This document shows, piece by piece, positions 1-9,648 of a stretch of 64,000 nt of DNA (its first letter is position 1; each line of letters opens with the position of its first letter). The DNA is from JANSWY01 sp965243755 (GTDB taxonomy: Bacteria; Bacteroidota; Bacteroidia; Cytophagales; Cyclobacteriaceae). The notes beneath the pieces were generated by a model. It saw only the letters and a program-made list of their open reading frames with translations, made no database searches and had not been told where the DNA came from. The position numbers and the translations under genes are program-made. The stretch spans positions 434,001-498,000 of the forward strand of contig CBDEVW010000004.1 in NCBI GenBank assembly GCA_965243755.1. Reading direction: 5' to 3'.

Positions 1-338
1 AATTGGATGATATTACCGCTTTTGAGGAAGATGCCATGGCGCCTACCGAGTTGTTCCCCAAAGTAGCTGGCACCATGATGAGTACCCAGTTTAGTCATAT
101 TTTTGCCGGAGGATATGGTGCAGGATACTACAGCTACAAATGGGCAGAGGTACTGGATGCAGATGCATTTTCGCTGTTCAAGGAAAAAGGCATTTTCAAT
201 AAGGAAGTGGCTAATGCATTCAAGGAGCACGTACTGAGCAAAGGAGGAAGTGAACATCCTATGGAGCTATACAAACAGTTTAGAGGGAGGGAACCAAAAG
301 TTGATGCATTGCTGGAGCGTGCGGGGTTATTGAATTGA
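1..338 (+). CDS. M3-family oligopeptidase, C-terminal fragment
   Basis: Only the last ~112 codons are in the window; the reading frame enters from the left edge and ends at TGA. The visible part carries the typical C-terminal M3 metallopeptidase stretch GGYGAGYYSYKWAEVLDAD, which in this family (oligopeptidase A / dipeptidyl carboxypeptidase Dcp) helps form the substrate channel and holds the Tyr residues near the active site. The zinc-binding HExxH motif lies outside the window. The family cleaves short peptides in the cytoplasm or periplasm. Which M3 subgroup this is cannot be decided from the fragment. It faces the SulP gene tail to tail with only one base between stop codons. Confidence 0.85.
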   Translation, partial: LDDITAFEEDAMAPTELFPKVAGTMMSTQFSHIFAGGYGAGYYSYKWAEVLDADAFSLFKEKGIFNKEVANAFKEHVLSKGGSEHPMELYKQFRGREPKVDALLERAGLLN

Positions 339-339
339 T

Positions 340-2571
340 CTATCCCGTCTCGGCAATTTCGGGGCGAGGGAAGATGGCACAGAATCCACCGGCAAACTGG
401 CTCAATTGTTCTATTTCCAATGCAGACGCCAGGCGATAGCTTTTTACAAAAAGGATTTCGTTTTCAACACACTCGATGTGATGAGAGTCATGTGTGACCA
501 GGTATTGCACCAGTTTGCTGGTAAAGATCTCTTTGTAATTGATCTCCTGTTCCATTGGGTAATACTGGGCAATGATTGGTCTGATCTGCATAAAATCCGA
601 TTCCTTAGGCAATCCGCCGGTTTTCAGGTGCTCTATGTCGTCTTTGGAGATGGTGAAATCAGCAACGTTAAATGGAAGCTTTACGATCATGACAGTAATG
701 TTGTGCTCTTCGGCGGCCAGTAGCACACCTTCATTGTAAGTAATGTCCATACAATCCCACTTGATGTCCATGATATCAAACCGCCCTTTGATCGTATTTC
801 GCTTATACTCAATGATCTTTTGATCAAAGTATACAAATTTTCTCAACCTGGAGACATTCCAGTCGATTTCTGCGCGGTAATCAAAATGATGGTTCTGAGC
901 ATACTGCAGGATCTCGTTTTGGCGATTGGTTAATCGCTTCTGAAGTGGTTTTTCCAGTACATGGATAGAATGAGGGTGGTGGCTGGAGGTCCTGTGAATG
1001 TCAAGGCCAAGTATCTGAAACTCACCGTTAGAGTAATATTTGTCTTTGTGCTCATAGATCAGGTCCAGGATGGTGCTATCTATCAATTTAGCACCACCAA
1101 AATCTACTATCACCGGCGTTTCCGGGTTTATTTGACGCAGTGTTTTATTCAGCTTGATCACCGAAAGAAAATTTGAAATTCCTCTGATCTGAATATGGGT
1201 GGTGTGTTTTTCATCATAGGTCTTTATGAAAGGCTGGGACAGGTGTCTGAGAAATGTCTGTAAATGCAGCCCGGATTTTACCCAGTGGATCATGGTAGTG
1301 ACCAATACCCCTGCAGCCAGCCCCCACAACAGGTCAGTTGCCAGGGTTACGAACAGGGTAGTCAACAATATGACAATTTGTTCCCACCCTTTCCTGGCCA
1401 TGTCTTTAAAAACTTTTGGTGCCGTCAGTTTATAGCCCATATATATCAATATGGCAGCCAGTGAAGCTTGTGGAATCGCCCGAATCAGGGAAGGAAGAAA
1501 TACCACACATGCTAAAATGATGATGGCATGATAAAAATTGGACATGCCCGTTTTTGCCCCATGATTGATGTTTACCGAAGATCGTAATATCGCTGTGATG
1601 ATGGGAAGTCCACCGATTGCACCGGAAACAGCAGAAGATAGCCCAATGGCAAACAGGTCGCGGTTATTGTTGGTTTTACGCTTGTACGGATCCAGTTTGT
1701 CCACTGCTTTATTGGTAATGAGTGTTTCCACAGACCCCACCAGGGTAAGTGAGATTACAGTGAGCCAGAAGGCAGGGTGATCGATCTTGGAGAAATCCGG
1801 GAACACGAAGCTGTTCATCAAATCTGCAGGTATGAAAGTGAGGTATTCCTTACTGATGGCAAAAGGATGATTAAGAAACGTCATGGAATCTTTTTCAAAC
1901 AGATTGATGATTGCAACAATCGGAACACACACAAACAGCACCCATATAGGCCCAGGGACAGCTTTGATCAGGCTGTTCCTGACTTTCGCATAACCTATCA
2001 GTACCACCAGACTAATTGCTGAGATCATGGTGATGAGGGGATTGAGGTTGGTGATGTATTGTGGGATTTTCAGTAAAGAATCCAGCGCTGTTCCGTGAGA
2101 GGCATGAACACCAAAAATCACATGAGCCTGCTTGGCAATGATGATCAGGCCAATGGCTGCAAGCATACCATGAATTGTAGCGGTAGGGAAGATGTCTCCA
2201 AGTTTACCCAATCTGGCCAGTCCCAGGATCATCTGGATCACTCCTGAAATGACTGCTGCAGCCAAAACGTACCGTACTCCTGATCCATAATCATCGGCGA
2301 GCATTTCCACCCCAAACAGCAACACCACAATCTGACCTTCAGAGGCACCATTGATCCCAATATGGCTACCTCTGATAAATGTGGTCAGTAAACCTCCAAT
2401 GATTGCGGCAATAACTCCCGAAATGGGTGGGAAACCTGCGGCCAAGGCGATTCCTAGTCCCAGGGGGAGGGCTACCAGAGAAACACTTATAGCTGCTGTA
2501 AAGTCGTCTCTCCAATGTTCCCTTATCCCGGAAAGGCCTGATTTGGGTAGTATCTTAGCCTCAGGAGTCAT
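340..2571 (-). CDS. SulP-family anion transporter with STAS domain and extra C-terminal domain
   Basis: 743 residues. Residues ~20-430 are a hydrophobic SulP-type membrane domain with about 10-12 segments and the family's early LPLGLGIALAAGFPPISG motif and GINGASEGQ-like loop. Residues ~450-550 look like a STAS domain (PVIVDFGGAKLIDSTILDLI). SulP proteins carry sulfate, bicarbonate or other anions across the inner membrane; the substrate cannot be read from sequence. After STAS there are about 180 further residues with a His-rich linker (SSHHPHSIH) and a mixed alpha/beta domain that I do not recognise, so the protein is longer than most bacterial SulP transporters (500-600 residues). Single gene, divergent from the membrane protein at 2755. 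Confidence 0.85.
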   Translation of the reverse strand: MTPEAKILPKSGLSGIREHWRDDFTAAISVSLVALPLGLGIALAAGFPPISGVIAAIIGGLLTTFIRGSHIGINGASEGQIVVLLFGVEMLADDYGSGVRYVLAAAVISGVIQMILGLARLGKLGDIFPTATIHGMLAAIGLIIIAKQAHVIFGVHASHGTALDSLLKIPQYITNLNPLITMISAISLVVLIGYAKVRNSLIKAVPGPIWVLFVCVPIVAIINLFEKDSMTFLNHPFAISKEYLTFIPADLMNSFVFPDFSKIDHPAFWLTVISLTLVGSVETLITNKAVDKLDPYKRKTNNNRDLFAIGLSSAVSGAIGGLPIITAILRSSVNINHGAKTGMSNFYHAIIILACVVFLPSLIRAIPQASLAAILIYMGYKLTAPKVFKDMARKGWEQIVILLTTLFVTLATDLLWGLAAGVLVTTMIHWVKSGLHLQTFLRHLSQPFIKTYDEKHTTHIQIRGISNFLSVIKLNKTLRQINPETPVIVDFGGAKLIDSTILDLIYEHKDKYYSNGEFQILGLDIHRTSSHHPHSIHVLEKPLQKRLTNRQNEILQYAQNHHFDYRAEIDWNVSRLRKFVYFDQKIIEYKRNTIKGRFDIMDIKWDCMDITYNEGVLLAAEEHNITVMIVKLPFNVADFTISKDDIEHLKTGGLPKESDFMQIRPIIAQYYPMEQEINYKEIFTSKLVQYLVTHDSHHIECVENEILFVKSYRLASALEIEQLSQFAGGFCAIFPRPEIAETG

Positions 2572-2754
2572 GGTATCGTGTCCCTTAAGGTAATTTTTTA
2601 GGTAGATTTTGAAATTAGGGTAACAATTAATATACAGAAAAATTTGGTTATTTCTAAGTTCATAAATGATTAGTCAAGTTTATTCTTTGAAAAGTCTAAT
2701 TCCAGTGGACTGCTAAATGAAAATATTTTTATATTCAGGCGAAAAAAAGTCCAA

Positions 2755-4020
2755 ATGAGCGATAACAAAATCCCTAAGTGGCTCAGAGACACACAGATAC
2801 GAAGCTGGGAGCCCGAAATTCTTCTGTCAGGTATAGTATTGTTTGGTTTGTTCAAAGTACCTGATCTGTTAGATGAATTTTTGTGGTATGCCAAGAACAA
2901 CCTTAGTGGAACCGAGGACTGGAACAATTTTGTAGGTTTCATGAAGGTGGCCATTTATTGGTTGATCACAGGATTGTTTCTGCATTTGATTGCCAGGGGA
3001 TTATGGATTGGACTTGTAGGGTTAAGCTACGTGTTCCCTAACGGTGTAAATAAGGGGAAACTCAATTTTAAATACGGATTTCAACAGACGGTACAGAAAA
3101 TTCCTCTTCCTGTGGATAGTATCGAAAAACTGGAAAGAATTTGCAGTTCTTTGTTCTCTATTGCCTTTATGTTGTTTATGTCCATTGTTGGGGCCTATAT
3201 CTACATTTTTGTAGTGATATTCCTGCCCCTGCTGATCACTGTCTACTGGGGGAATTATGATTTTTTCAATAGTCCGGCATGGTTAGATTACTACGTGATC
3301 ATTGTATTGGTGATCTCCATCATTTACCTGATTGATTTTCTCACTTCCGGGTTATTGAAAAGAATACCAGTCTTTTCAAAGGTTTATTATCCAGTCTATA
3401 AAGTGATCAGTTTTTTAACGCTTTCACCAGTTTACCGGCCCATCTACTATTCCCTGGTTTCCAATTTCAACCGGTGGTGGATATCACTTTTTTACTTTAT
3501 TTTTTTAGTGACGACATTCACTTTAGCCATGCAAATAAAGGATGCCAATGGACAGGTAGATCACTGGACCAATTTGGAGTTGTTTTCAAGAGATACAGAA
3601 TACAATAGTTTTAGTGGATATTATGAAGATAGAAACGATCGGTATGCTTCCTTTCGGGTGCAAATCCCAACGGATGTTATTGAAAATAATGTATTGAGAG
3701 TTTTTATCAATCTGCATATCGAATATCAGGATGCCATTAAGGAAACCTGTGAATACGATTCCCTTTCTGCTACGGTGAGTAATGTAGACAGCCTTAAATT
3801 GTCATGTGTGTCCAATTACTTTCATTTGTACCTTGATGATTCTTTGGTGACTGAATACCCGGTAAGGTTCCATCACAACCAGCGGACCGATCAGAAAGGT
3901 ATCTTATGTTACCTGGATATCAGAGGGTTAACTATGGATCAACATGAATTGAAGGTTACCAGACCTGATTCTACCAGGGTGCTGTCAAGGGTTCCTTTTT
4001 ATAAGGTGGTCAATGAATAA
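2755..4020 (+). CDS. Hypothetical multi-spanning membrane protein
   Basis: 421 residues, no family recognised. About six hydrophobic segments are visible: ~22-40, ~65-85, ~130-165 (long, possibly two), ~175-200, and one at ~250-268. The last ~150 residues are hydrophilic with alternating beta-like patterns (NNVLRVFINLHIEY, KGILCYLDIRGL) and would form an extracytoplasmic domain. The ATG at 2755 is preceded by an A-rich tract, usual in Bacteroidota. Monocistronic between the divergent SulP gene and the MATE gene, which has its own promoter. Homologues in this phylum are normally annotated only as hypothetical. Confidence 0.7.
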   Translation: MSDNKIPKWLRDTQIRSWEPEILLSGIVLFGLFKVPDLLDEFLWYAKNNLSGTEDWNNFVGFMKVAIYWLITGLFLHLIARGLWIGLVGLSYVFPNGVNKGKLNFKYGFQQTVQKIPLPVDSIEKLERICSSLFSIAFMLFMSIVGAYIYIFVVIFLPLLITVYWGNYDFFNSPAWLDYYVIIVLVISIIYLIDFLTSGLLKRIPVFSKVYYPVYKVISFLTLSPVYRPIYYSLVSNFNRWWISLFYFIFLVTTFTLAMQIKDANGQVDHWTNLELFSRDTEYNSFSGYYEDRNDRYASFRVQIPTDVIENNVLRVFINLHIEYQDAIKETCEYDSLSATVSNVDSLKLSCVSNYFHLYLDDSLVTEYPVRFHHNQRTDQKGILCYLDIRGLTMDQHELKVTRPDSTRVLSRVPFYKVVNE

Positions 4021-4034
4021 AAACTTGAAAATGT

Positions 4035-4064
4035 TTTGCCATTAAATAAATAGGGCTACATTTG
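4035..4064 (+). promoter_or_regulatory. Bacteroidota-type promoter for the MATE gene
   Basis: TTTG at 4035-4038, 18 bp spacer, TACATTTG at 4057-4064. This fits the sigma-ABfr -33/-7 consensus TTTG / TAnnTTTG. It predicts a start near 4071 and an untranslated leader of about 120 nt before the ATG at 4190. Confidence 0.6.
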
Positions 4065-4189
4065 CTTCATTATGATAGTCTTGCCAGAAATAACGCTCTT
4101 CAGCACCAATGGCTAATACGTACCAGTATTAGGTCCATTCATTTCAATTATTAGTTATTTCATTTTTTACTTTTTTTCGATTTATCATA

Positions 4190-5596
4190 ATGATCCCTAT
4201 TATATCATACATTAAAAAGATTGTATCCTATTTCTTTCAGGCTGTAAATGGCTCTGAGCAGGAATATACTTCAGGAAGCATCAATAAGGCCATTTTTATG
4301 CTTTCTATACCCATGATTCTTGAGATGGTCATGGAAGCGCTATTTGCTGTTGTAGATTTATTTTTTGTTAGTAAGGTAAGTGTGCAGGCTGTGGCAACAG
4401 TGGGGCTTACAGAAAATGTCATGATGATTGTATTTTCTGTAGCCATAGGACTGAGCATGGCTACCACGGCAATTGTGGCGCGAAGAGTTGGTGAAAAGAA
4501 AATGAGCCGCGCTTCTGATGCAGCCTTTCAGTCCATTGTCATCACACTGGTCATATCACTCGTGCTTGGAGCGCTGGGGTTTGCTTTTGCAGAGGAGATT
4601 TTATGGATAATGGGCGGCAGTGAGGAATTAATTGCAGAAGGCAAATGGTATACAAAAATCATGTTTGGAGGTAACTTTACTATCTTCTATTTGTTTCTGA
4701 TCAATGCCATCTTTCGGGGTGCTGGTGATGCTTCCATTGCCATGCGGGCCCTGTGGATCTCAAATATTCTTAACATGGTATTAGATCCAATTTTTATTTT
4801 TGGACTAGGTCCTATTCCGGAAATGGGAGTTGCAGGCGCTGCTGTTGCCACAAACATTGGGAGATCCCTCGGGGTTTCCTATCAGCTTTACATGTTGTTG
4901 TCAGGCAAATCAGTAATAAAGATTACTGTAAGAAACTTTGTTATCCGCCGGCAAACAGTTAAGGAAATTCTAAAAATCTCATTTGGTGGAATTTTCCAGT
5001 TTCTGGTGGAGTCATTGAGCTGGATGTTTTTGATGCGGATTGTCAGTCTGTTTGGCGATGCGGTGGTGGCAGGATATCATACTGCATTTAGAATTATTGT
5101 TTTTACAATACTGCCGAGTTGGGGGTTGAGTAATGCGGCGGCCACCCTGGTTGGACAAAACCTTGGAGCAGGTAAACCTGATAGGGCTGAAGCATCAGTT
5201 TGGAAAACAGCCTTGTACAGCATGATCTTTTTAGGTGCTATTTCGGTGGTTTTTTTCGTATTTGCTGAAAATTTCGTACTCATTTTTACTCAGGAAGTCG
5301 ATGTTATACCTGCAGCAACTTTAGCTTTAAAGGTGATATGCCTTGGGTATGTGTTCTTTGCCTATGGAATGGTAATTAGTCAATCCTTTAATGGCGCTGG
5401 AGACACCCGGACCCCATTGATGATTAACCTCGTTTGTTTTTGGGTGATCCAAATTCCATTAGCGTATTATCTATCAACTTATACGAATTTGGAATTCTTA
5501 GGCACATTAGCGACCATCTCAATTTGCCATTCAATACACGCAATTGTCAGTGTTGTATTATTTAAGAAAGGTAAGTGGAAAACTACTGTGGTTTAA
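4190..5596 (+). CDS. MATE-family multidrug/Na+ efflux transporter
   Basis: 468 residues with about 12 hydrophobic segments in two homologous halves (residues ~30-240 and ~250-460), the usual MATE size and layout. The first half starts with the AIFMLSIPMILEMVMEALFAVVDLFFVS pattern typical of the family and contains NAIFRGAGDASIAMRAL; the second half has the equivalent SFNGAGDTRTPLMINL. MATE proteins expel cationic drugs or metabolites in exchange for Na+ or H+ at the inner membrane; the substrate is unknown. It has its own promoter at 4035 and is convergent with the DUF3352-like gene, sharing a terminator-like hairpin. Confidence 0.92.
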   Translation: MIPIISYIKKIVSYFFQAVNGSEQEYTSGSINKAIFMLSIPMILEMVMEALFAVVDLFFVSKVSVQAVATVGLTENVMMIVFSVAIGLSMATTAIVARRVGEKKMSRASDAAFQSIVITLVISLVLGALGFAFAEEILWIMGGSEELIAEGKWYTKIMFGGNFTIFYLFLINAIFRGAGDASIAMRALWISNILNMVLDPIFIFGLGPIPEMGVAGAAVATNIGRSLGVSYQLYMLLSGKSVIKITVRNFVIRRQTVKEILKISFGGIFQFLVESLSWMFLMRIVSLFGDAVVAGYHTAFRIIVFTILPSWGLSNAAATLVGQNLGAGKPDRAEASVWKTALYSMIFLGAISVVFFVFAENFVLIFTQEVDVIPAATLALKVICLGYVFFAYGMVISQSFNGAGDTRTPLMINLVCFWVIQIPLAYYLSTYTNLEFLGTLATISICHSIHAIVSVVLFKKGKWKTTVV

Positions 5597-5606
5597 AATA
5601 AGGAGC

Positions 5607-5632
5607 AGGGTTCGTGGTGTAGCATGAACCCT
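5607..5632. terminator. Hairpin between convergent genes, possible bidirectional terminator
   Basis: Inverted arms AGGGTTC (5607-5613) and GAACCCT (5626-5632), extendable inward by a TG/CA pair, lie just after the MATE stop and overlap the last codon of the minus-strand gene. Downstream on the minus strand the sequence is only moderately T-rich (TTATTTT), so termination is plausible but not certain. Confidence 0.45.
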
Positions 5633-8351
5633 ACTTTGAGATTTCATAAAGTGCCACCTCATTTTGGTAGACTTTGTAAATCCTGAATAATCCTTCCCGT
5701 TCAAAGAATAAAACACTGAGGTCCTGGTCCGTTTCAATGGGCAGGCTGTTGAGCAACTCGCCGTTTCCGTTGTACAGGTAGGCATATTCCTGCTGTGGGT
5801 CCCTGATAATAATCAACTCCTGGCCGGCCCCAAAATCATAATACTGCGCCTGTACGGGATCGTTGGACAGATAGTTCTTGGTGAACCTTTCAGTTCCGTC
5901 ACTTTCAAGAATGGTCACGTTGTTGTCATCCTGTTTAAGGATCAGGTATTTAATACTGTTTTTGTCTTTGAGCAAGGAAAACCTTGTTTCCTGTGAGGAC
6001 TTGATCAACTGCTCTCTGTGTTGCAGTTGCCCCAGTAGGTTGTATTTCATCAATTCACCAGATTGAGTAATGCAGGTGAGAATAGATTTACTAAAAGAGG
6101 AGGCTGCCGTAATTACATATTGATTGTCAATTGGGTCCTGGAACAACAGCGGGAAACCCTTGTATGCAGTACCGCTCCTGGACAATAGGTTGATTTTGCC
6201 CGATTCCTCGATGGTGACAAATATGTCTTTGCCCCGAATTCGAAAATGTTTAATGGGTTGTGATCCTTTATAGGCCAGTGGGTAGGGATTCCATCCTTTG
6301 AGTGGTTTGCCTTCTTTATCCGTAAGATAGAACTGATTTTTTGTATTGGTGACGGACCAGCGATAGGATTTGGTGTTGTTATAATCAATGACTTGCAGGG
6401 TCATTAAATCACTTTTACCGATTTCTTTAGGATAGTCTTCCACCGGAGAACCTGTTCTGTCAGTGAGATGGATTTTATTACCGGCTCCAAACAGGTATTG
6501 AAGCTTCTTGTTTTTATAAAAGTCCACCTGCGATATCTCTGTATTGATTCTGCTGCCAATGGAATCATCCCAGACCACCTCAAAATTGTTATTGAGCAGG
6601 TACAAGGTATTCAGGGAATCCTGTACAAGGAGTTCCATTTCATTGGTGATGTGATTTCGCACAATGAAAGGCTTGGTTTTTATAGGATAAGCAAGCTCCA
6701 GTGACTTGACGGGTCTTAGTGTTTTGCCAGTAACCACCGGTTGATATTCACCGGGATGATATATGGCCAGATTGGTAAAATACTTATTGTCCACATTGCT
6801 GAATTGCAGGGCACCCAATTCAAATGATTTTAATAATACAGCCTGGTCTTTCATGAATTGGTTCCAATCAGGTCTCAGTGAATTGCCAATCGTTCTCCAA
6901 CCATTGGGGATGTTGATGAAATAACTGAGGTTGGATTCTTTGTTGCAGATCTCGAAGAAGTTATTGACCTTAAGCGATTTGCTCCACACATTCTCATTCT
7001 GCATATGGTCCATTAGCTTTTTGATGGCTTCCAGGTCATCAGAGAAGACCAGTTGGTTTTGCAGGAAGGTATAATAGGTCGTTTCAAAACCTTCAAAAGG
7101 AGGCCCCATGATCAAGGCAGGGAAATTGGAAATAGGAAGATGAAAGATCAACTGATCCCCATAGATCTCATAGAATGACGAATCTCCTTTAACAATCGTA
7201 ATTCTTTTTGAAAGTTCTTCGATTTGTTGGGTAGCCAGGTTTATATCGGTTAAACTAATTAATACTGTCTGGTTCGGATGATCAATGTCTGCTGATTCCG
7301 TAGTGTACATGCAGGCTTCAGTTGCCATCCATTGGGCAAATCCACCAAAATTCAGGTCGTACTTAGTACTTACTGAAGATCGCTCCTGCCATAATTCAGA
7401 ATCATTGCTCTTTAGCCATTTTTCAAGGTTTTCCTGATAGCCAGCCGGATTCTCATAGCTAATATGGGTTACGCTCACGGCTTCATTGGGGATGAACATC
7501 TGTTGGGTCATCGGTTGCCCAAGGTTATTATCAAATACTTTTAGGAAATCATTGGCTGCAGTCAAGGAAAATCCATGCAATAACATATGATCTTCCGCCA
7601 GCCTTACGTCCAGAAAAACAGATGCCATTAACTTATTTAATCGCCTGGAAAGGGATTGGTCATTCAGGAGTACATCACCTACGTTTGAAAGCTTTTTTGC
7701 ATTGACGTACAGGTTCCCCATATCATTTTGAAGCTTTGCCAGCTGGAACAATTCTTTTTGCTGTACCTGGAAGGATCGGAACTCAGTGTCGGTAATCGTT
7801 CTGATGGCATCCTCGACCAAGAAAGGGGTCTGACTACCAATGAAAAAGTTCTTGTAGAAGATGTAGCTAAACACCCGCTCATTCCTGGAATTGACAATGT
7901 CGCTGATGGAAAGTCTTTCGTATTTTCTCTGTTTGACTTTATAACCATTAGCAATGATCCTGTTGATTGCATCAAACTGGTCAATATTTTTGATGTCGAA
8001 AACTACCAGGAAGTCAAACTTATTTTTGGATACAGGTGTGAATCCTATCAGAATGGAATTGTTTGCAAGCAGGTTGTCGAGAAGTGTGCTGTTACCTGCC
8101 AAAGAATCGAGGCTTTCCACCTGTTGCTTTAACTGATTGAGGGGCTCAAGGTTGGTGAGCGTCTTCCAGACTTTATTTTCATTTAAAGAAACCCTGGTTC
8201 TGGAGGTGGATTCGTATTCAAAAACAATGGGGATGTCTTCTGGGATAAAGGACCAACTGGTGAGGTTAGACCAACCGAAATAATATTTATAGCCCAAAAA
8301 ACCACCAGCTCCAATCAATAGAATGATCAGTAAAATAAGAAATCTTCTCAA
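5631..8351 (-). CDS. DUF3352-like membrane-anchored protein with C-terminal propeller-like repeats
   Basis: 906 residues starting at TTG (8351). It opens with a signal anchor (RFLILLIILLIGAGGFLGY). Residues ~30-500 resemble the DUF3352-type domain of Bacteroidota envelope proteins (PEDIPIVFEYES, ILIGFTPVSKNKFDFLVVFD). Residues ~530-900 contain repeating short beta blocks such as NTLYLLNNNFEVVWDD and KIHLTDRTGSPVEDYPKEIG, like a beta-propeller. No catalytic motif seen. Probably exposed in the periplasm and held by the N-terminal helix. No nearby ATG would keep the hydrophobic anchor, which is why the TTG is chosen. Function unknown; single gene. Confidence 0.65.
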   Translation of the reverse strand: MRRFLILLIILLIGAGGFLGYKYYFGWSNLTSWSFIPEDIPIVFEYESTSRTRVSLNENKVWKTLTNLEPLNQLKQQVESLDSLAGNSTLLDNLLANNSILIGFTPVSKNKFDFLVVFDIKNIDQFDAINRIIANGYKVKQRKYERLSISDIVNSRNERVFSYIFYKNFFIGSQTPFLVEDAIRTITDTEFRSFQVQQKELFQLAKLQNDMGNLYVNAKKLSNVGDVLLNDQSLSRRLNKLMASVFLDVRLAEDHMLLHGFSLTAANDFLKVFDNNLGQPMTQQMFIPNEAVSVTHISYENPAGYQENLEKWLKSNDSELWQERSSVSTKYDLNFGGFAQWMATEACMYTTESADIDHPNQTVLISLTDINLATQQIEELSKRITIVKGDSSFYEIYGDQLIFHLPISNFPALIMGPPFEGFETTYYTFLQNQLVFSDDLEAIKKLMDHMQNENVWSKSLKVNNFFEICNKESNLSYFINIPNGWRTIGNSLRPDWNQFMKDQAVLLKSFELGALQFSNVDNKYFTNLAIYHPGEYQPVVTGKTLRPVKSLELAYPIKTKPFIVRNHITNEMELLVQDSLNTLYLLNNNFEVVWDDSIGSRINTEISQVDFYKNKKLQYLFGAGNKIHLTDRTGSPVEDYPKEIGKSDLMTLQVIDYNNTKSYRWSVTNTKNQFYLTDKEGKPLKGWNPYPLAYKGSQPIKHFRIRGKDIFVTIEESGKINLLSRSGTAYKGFPLLFQDPIDNQYVITAASSFSKSILTCITQSGELMKYNLLGQLQHREQLIKSSQETRFSLLKDKNSIKYLILKQDDNNVTILESDGTERFTKNYLSNDPVQAQYYDFGAGQELIIIRDPQQEYAYLYNGNGELLNSLPIETDQDLSVLFFEREGLFRIYKVYQNEVALYEISK

Positions 8352-8429
8352 TGCCCCGTGTTTAATTTGTAAGGTTTCACCCTAAATTATTCTATAATTC
8401 CAAGGATGACAATTTTATTATGCAAGCGG

Positions 8430-9581
8430 CTAATTTTTTTTGCCGGCATACAGGTCAAACTGTATCAGTCTGGAATCAATACGTGCATTCAGGAATTCAT
8501 ACTTGCGGGTGGGCTTAAGACCTATTGCTTTAGCCAGGTTGAGGTTACCGGTAAATACATATCCTGTGTATCCTGCACATTTCTTTTTAAAAAAATCACC
8601 GATCTTTTTGTACGTATGGTTTAGCTTCTTTTCATCTCCCAGTCTCTCACCATATTCAGGGTTGAGGAAGACCACTCCTTTTCCTTTTGGCACAGTAGTT
8701 TCGGCAAAGTCACATACCTGAAAATCGATCAGCTCTTCAACTCCAGCTTCTCTTGCATTTTCTTTGGCGATCTCTACGGCCCTGGGATTAATATCAGATG
8801 CTACGAACTTTTGGGTAGGAGTAGTGAAGTCTTTTTTAGCTCCTCTTCTTACAGTGACCCAAAGATTGGGGTCATATCCCAAGATGTGCATAAAGCCAAA
8901 GTTATTTCTATGCCAACTACCCGGCATTCCTGAAGCCATTAAAGCTGCCTCTATCACCAGTGTACCACTACCACACATAGGATTCACAAAATGATCAGAC
9001 TCCTGATCCCAGTTGGAGGTATGGATGGTGGCTGCTGCAAGTGATTCCATCATAGGTGCCTTCCATGGGTTTTTCCTGTACCCATGTTTTGAAATCGATT
9101 CTCCTGAAGTGTCAAAGTAGAGGGTGACATCATCATTCACCCAGTACAGATAGATCACCGTTTTATCAATGTCCGGCCCTGAATCTGGCCTTACGCCCAT
9201 TGTTTCCTGATAGTAATCTGCAATGGCATCTTTCAGTCTTAAATTGGCAAATCTTGTATCCCGGATAAAATCATTTTTCACATAAGACTGCACAGTGAAA
9301 TAGCCCGTTTTCTTAATGAGCAAATGCCATTTGATTTGTTTGACCTGATCATACAACTGGTCGGGGTTGGCAGCTTTGAAAGATGCGATTTCCCACAGTA
9401 CCCTGTTGGCTGTACGTAAATGTAGGTTGAGGGTCATGATGTCCCGCCATTCGCCATGAAGTCTTACACCCGTTCGGTCTTTTGAGACTACTTCATATCC
9501 CAGGTCTTCAATTTCTTCAGCCAGGATTCCTGCCACTTTTGGGAAACAGGTGACTAGTATAGGGGCTTCTTTCTGCATCAT
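8430..9581 (-). CDS. THUMP-domain class I SAM-dependent RNA methyltransferase (RlmL-like)
   Basis: About 383 residues. The N-terminal ~150 residues form a THUMP RNA-binding region; the C-terminal part is a Rossmann methyltransferase with the SAM-binding FVNPMCGSGTLVIEAAL motif and a catalytic NPEYGERLGD motif (NPPYGERL in most RlmL/RlmK homologues). The family methylates guanine N2 in 23S rRNA. The frame stays open upstream to 9623, but those codons lie inside the sdhB terminator hairpin, so the ATG at 9581 (or the adjacent one at 9578) is taken as the start. It lies downstream of sdhCAB but is separated from it by that terminator. Confidence 0.88.
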   Translation of the reverse strand: MMQKEAPILVTCFPKVAGILAEEIEDLGYEVVSKDRTGVRLHGEWRDIMTLNLHLRTANRVLWEIASFKAANPDQLYDQVKQIKWHLLIKKTGYFTVQSYVKNDFIRDTRFANLRLKDAIADYYQETMGVRPDSGPDIDKTVIYLYWVNDDVTLYFDTSGESISKHGYRKNPWKAPMMESLAAATIHTSNWDQESDHFVNPMCGSGTLVIEAALMASGMPGSWHRNNFGFMHILGYDPNLWVTVRRGAKKDFTTPTQKFVASDINPRAVEIAKENAREAGVEELIDFQVCDFAETTVPKGKGVVFLNPEYGERLGDEKKLNHTYKKIGDFFKKKCAGYTGYVFTGNLNLAKAIGLKPTRKYEFLNARIDSRLIQFDLYAGKKN

Positions 9582-9601
9582 TTTACTTGGCACTAAAACA
9601 A

Positions 9602-9626
9602 AAAATGCGGAACAATTCCGCATTTT
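9602..9626 (-). terminator. Rho-independent terminator of sdhCAB
   Basis: Perfect 11-bp inverted repeat AAAATGCGGAA / TTCCGCATTTT with a 3-nt loop, followed on the minus strand by a T-rich run. It sits 23 bp beyond the sdhB stop and just before the methyltransferase start. Confidence 0.85.
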
Positions 9627-9648
9627 CTATTGATTTTATATCAGTTAA

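Noticed and set aside
9582..9623. Upstream ATG start for the THUMP methyltransferase
   Set aside because: These 14 codons form the sdhB terminator hairpin; the double ATG at 9578-9581 fits the family N-terminus.
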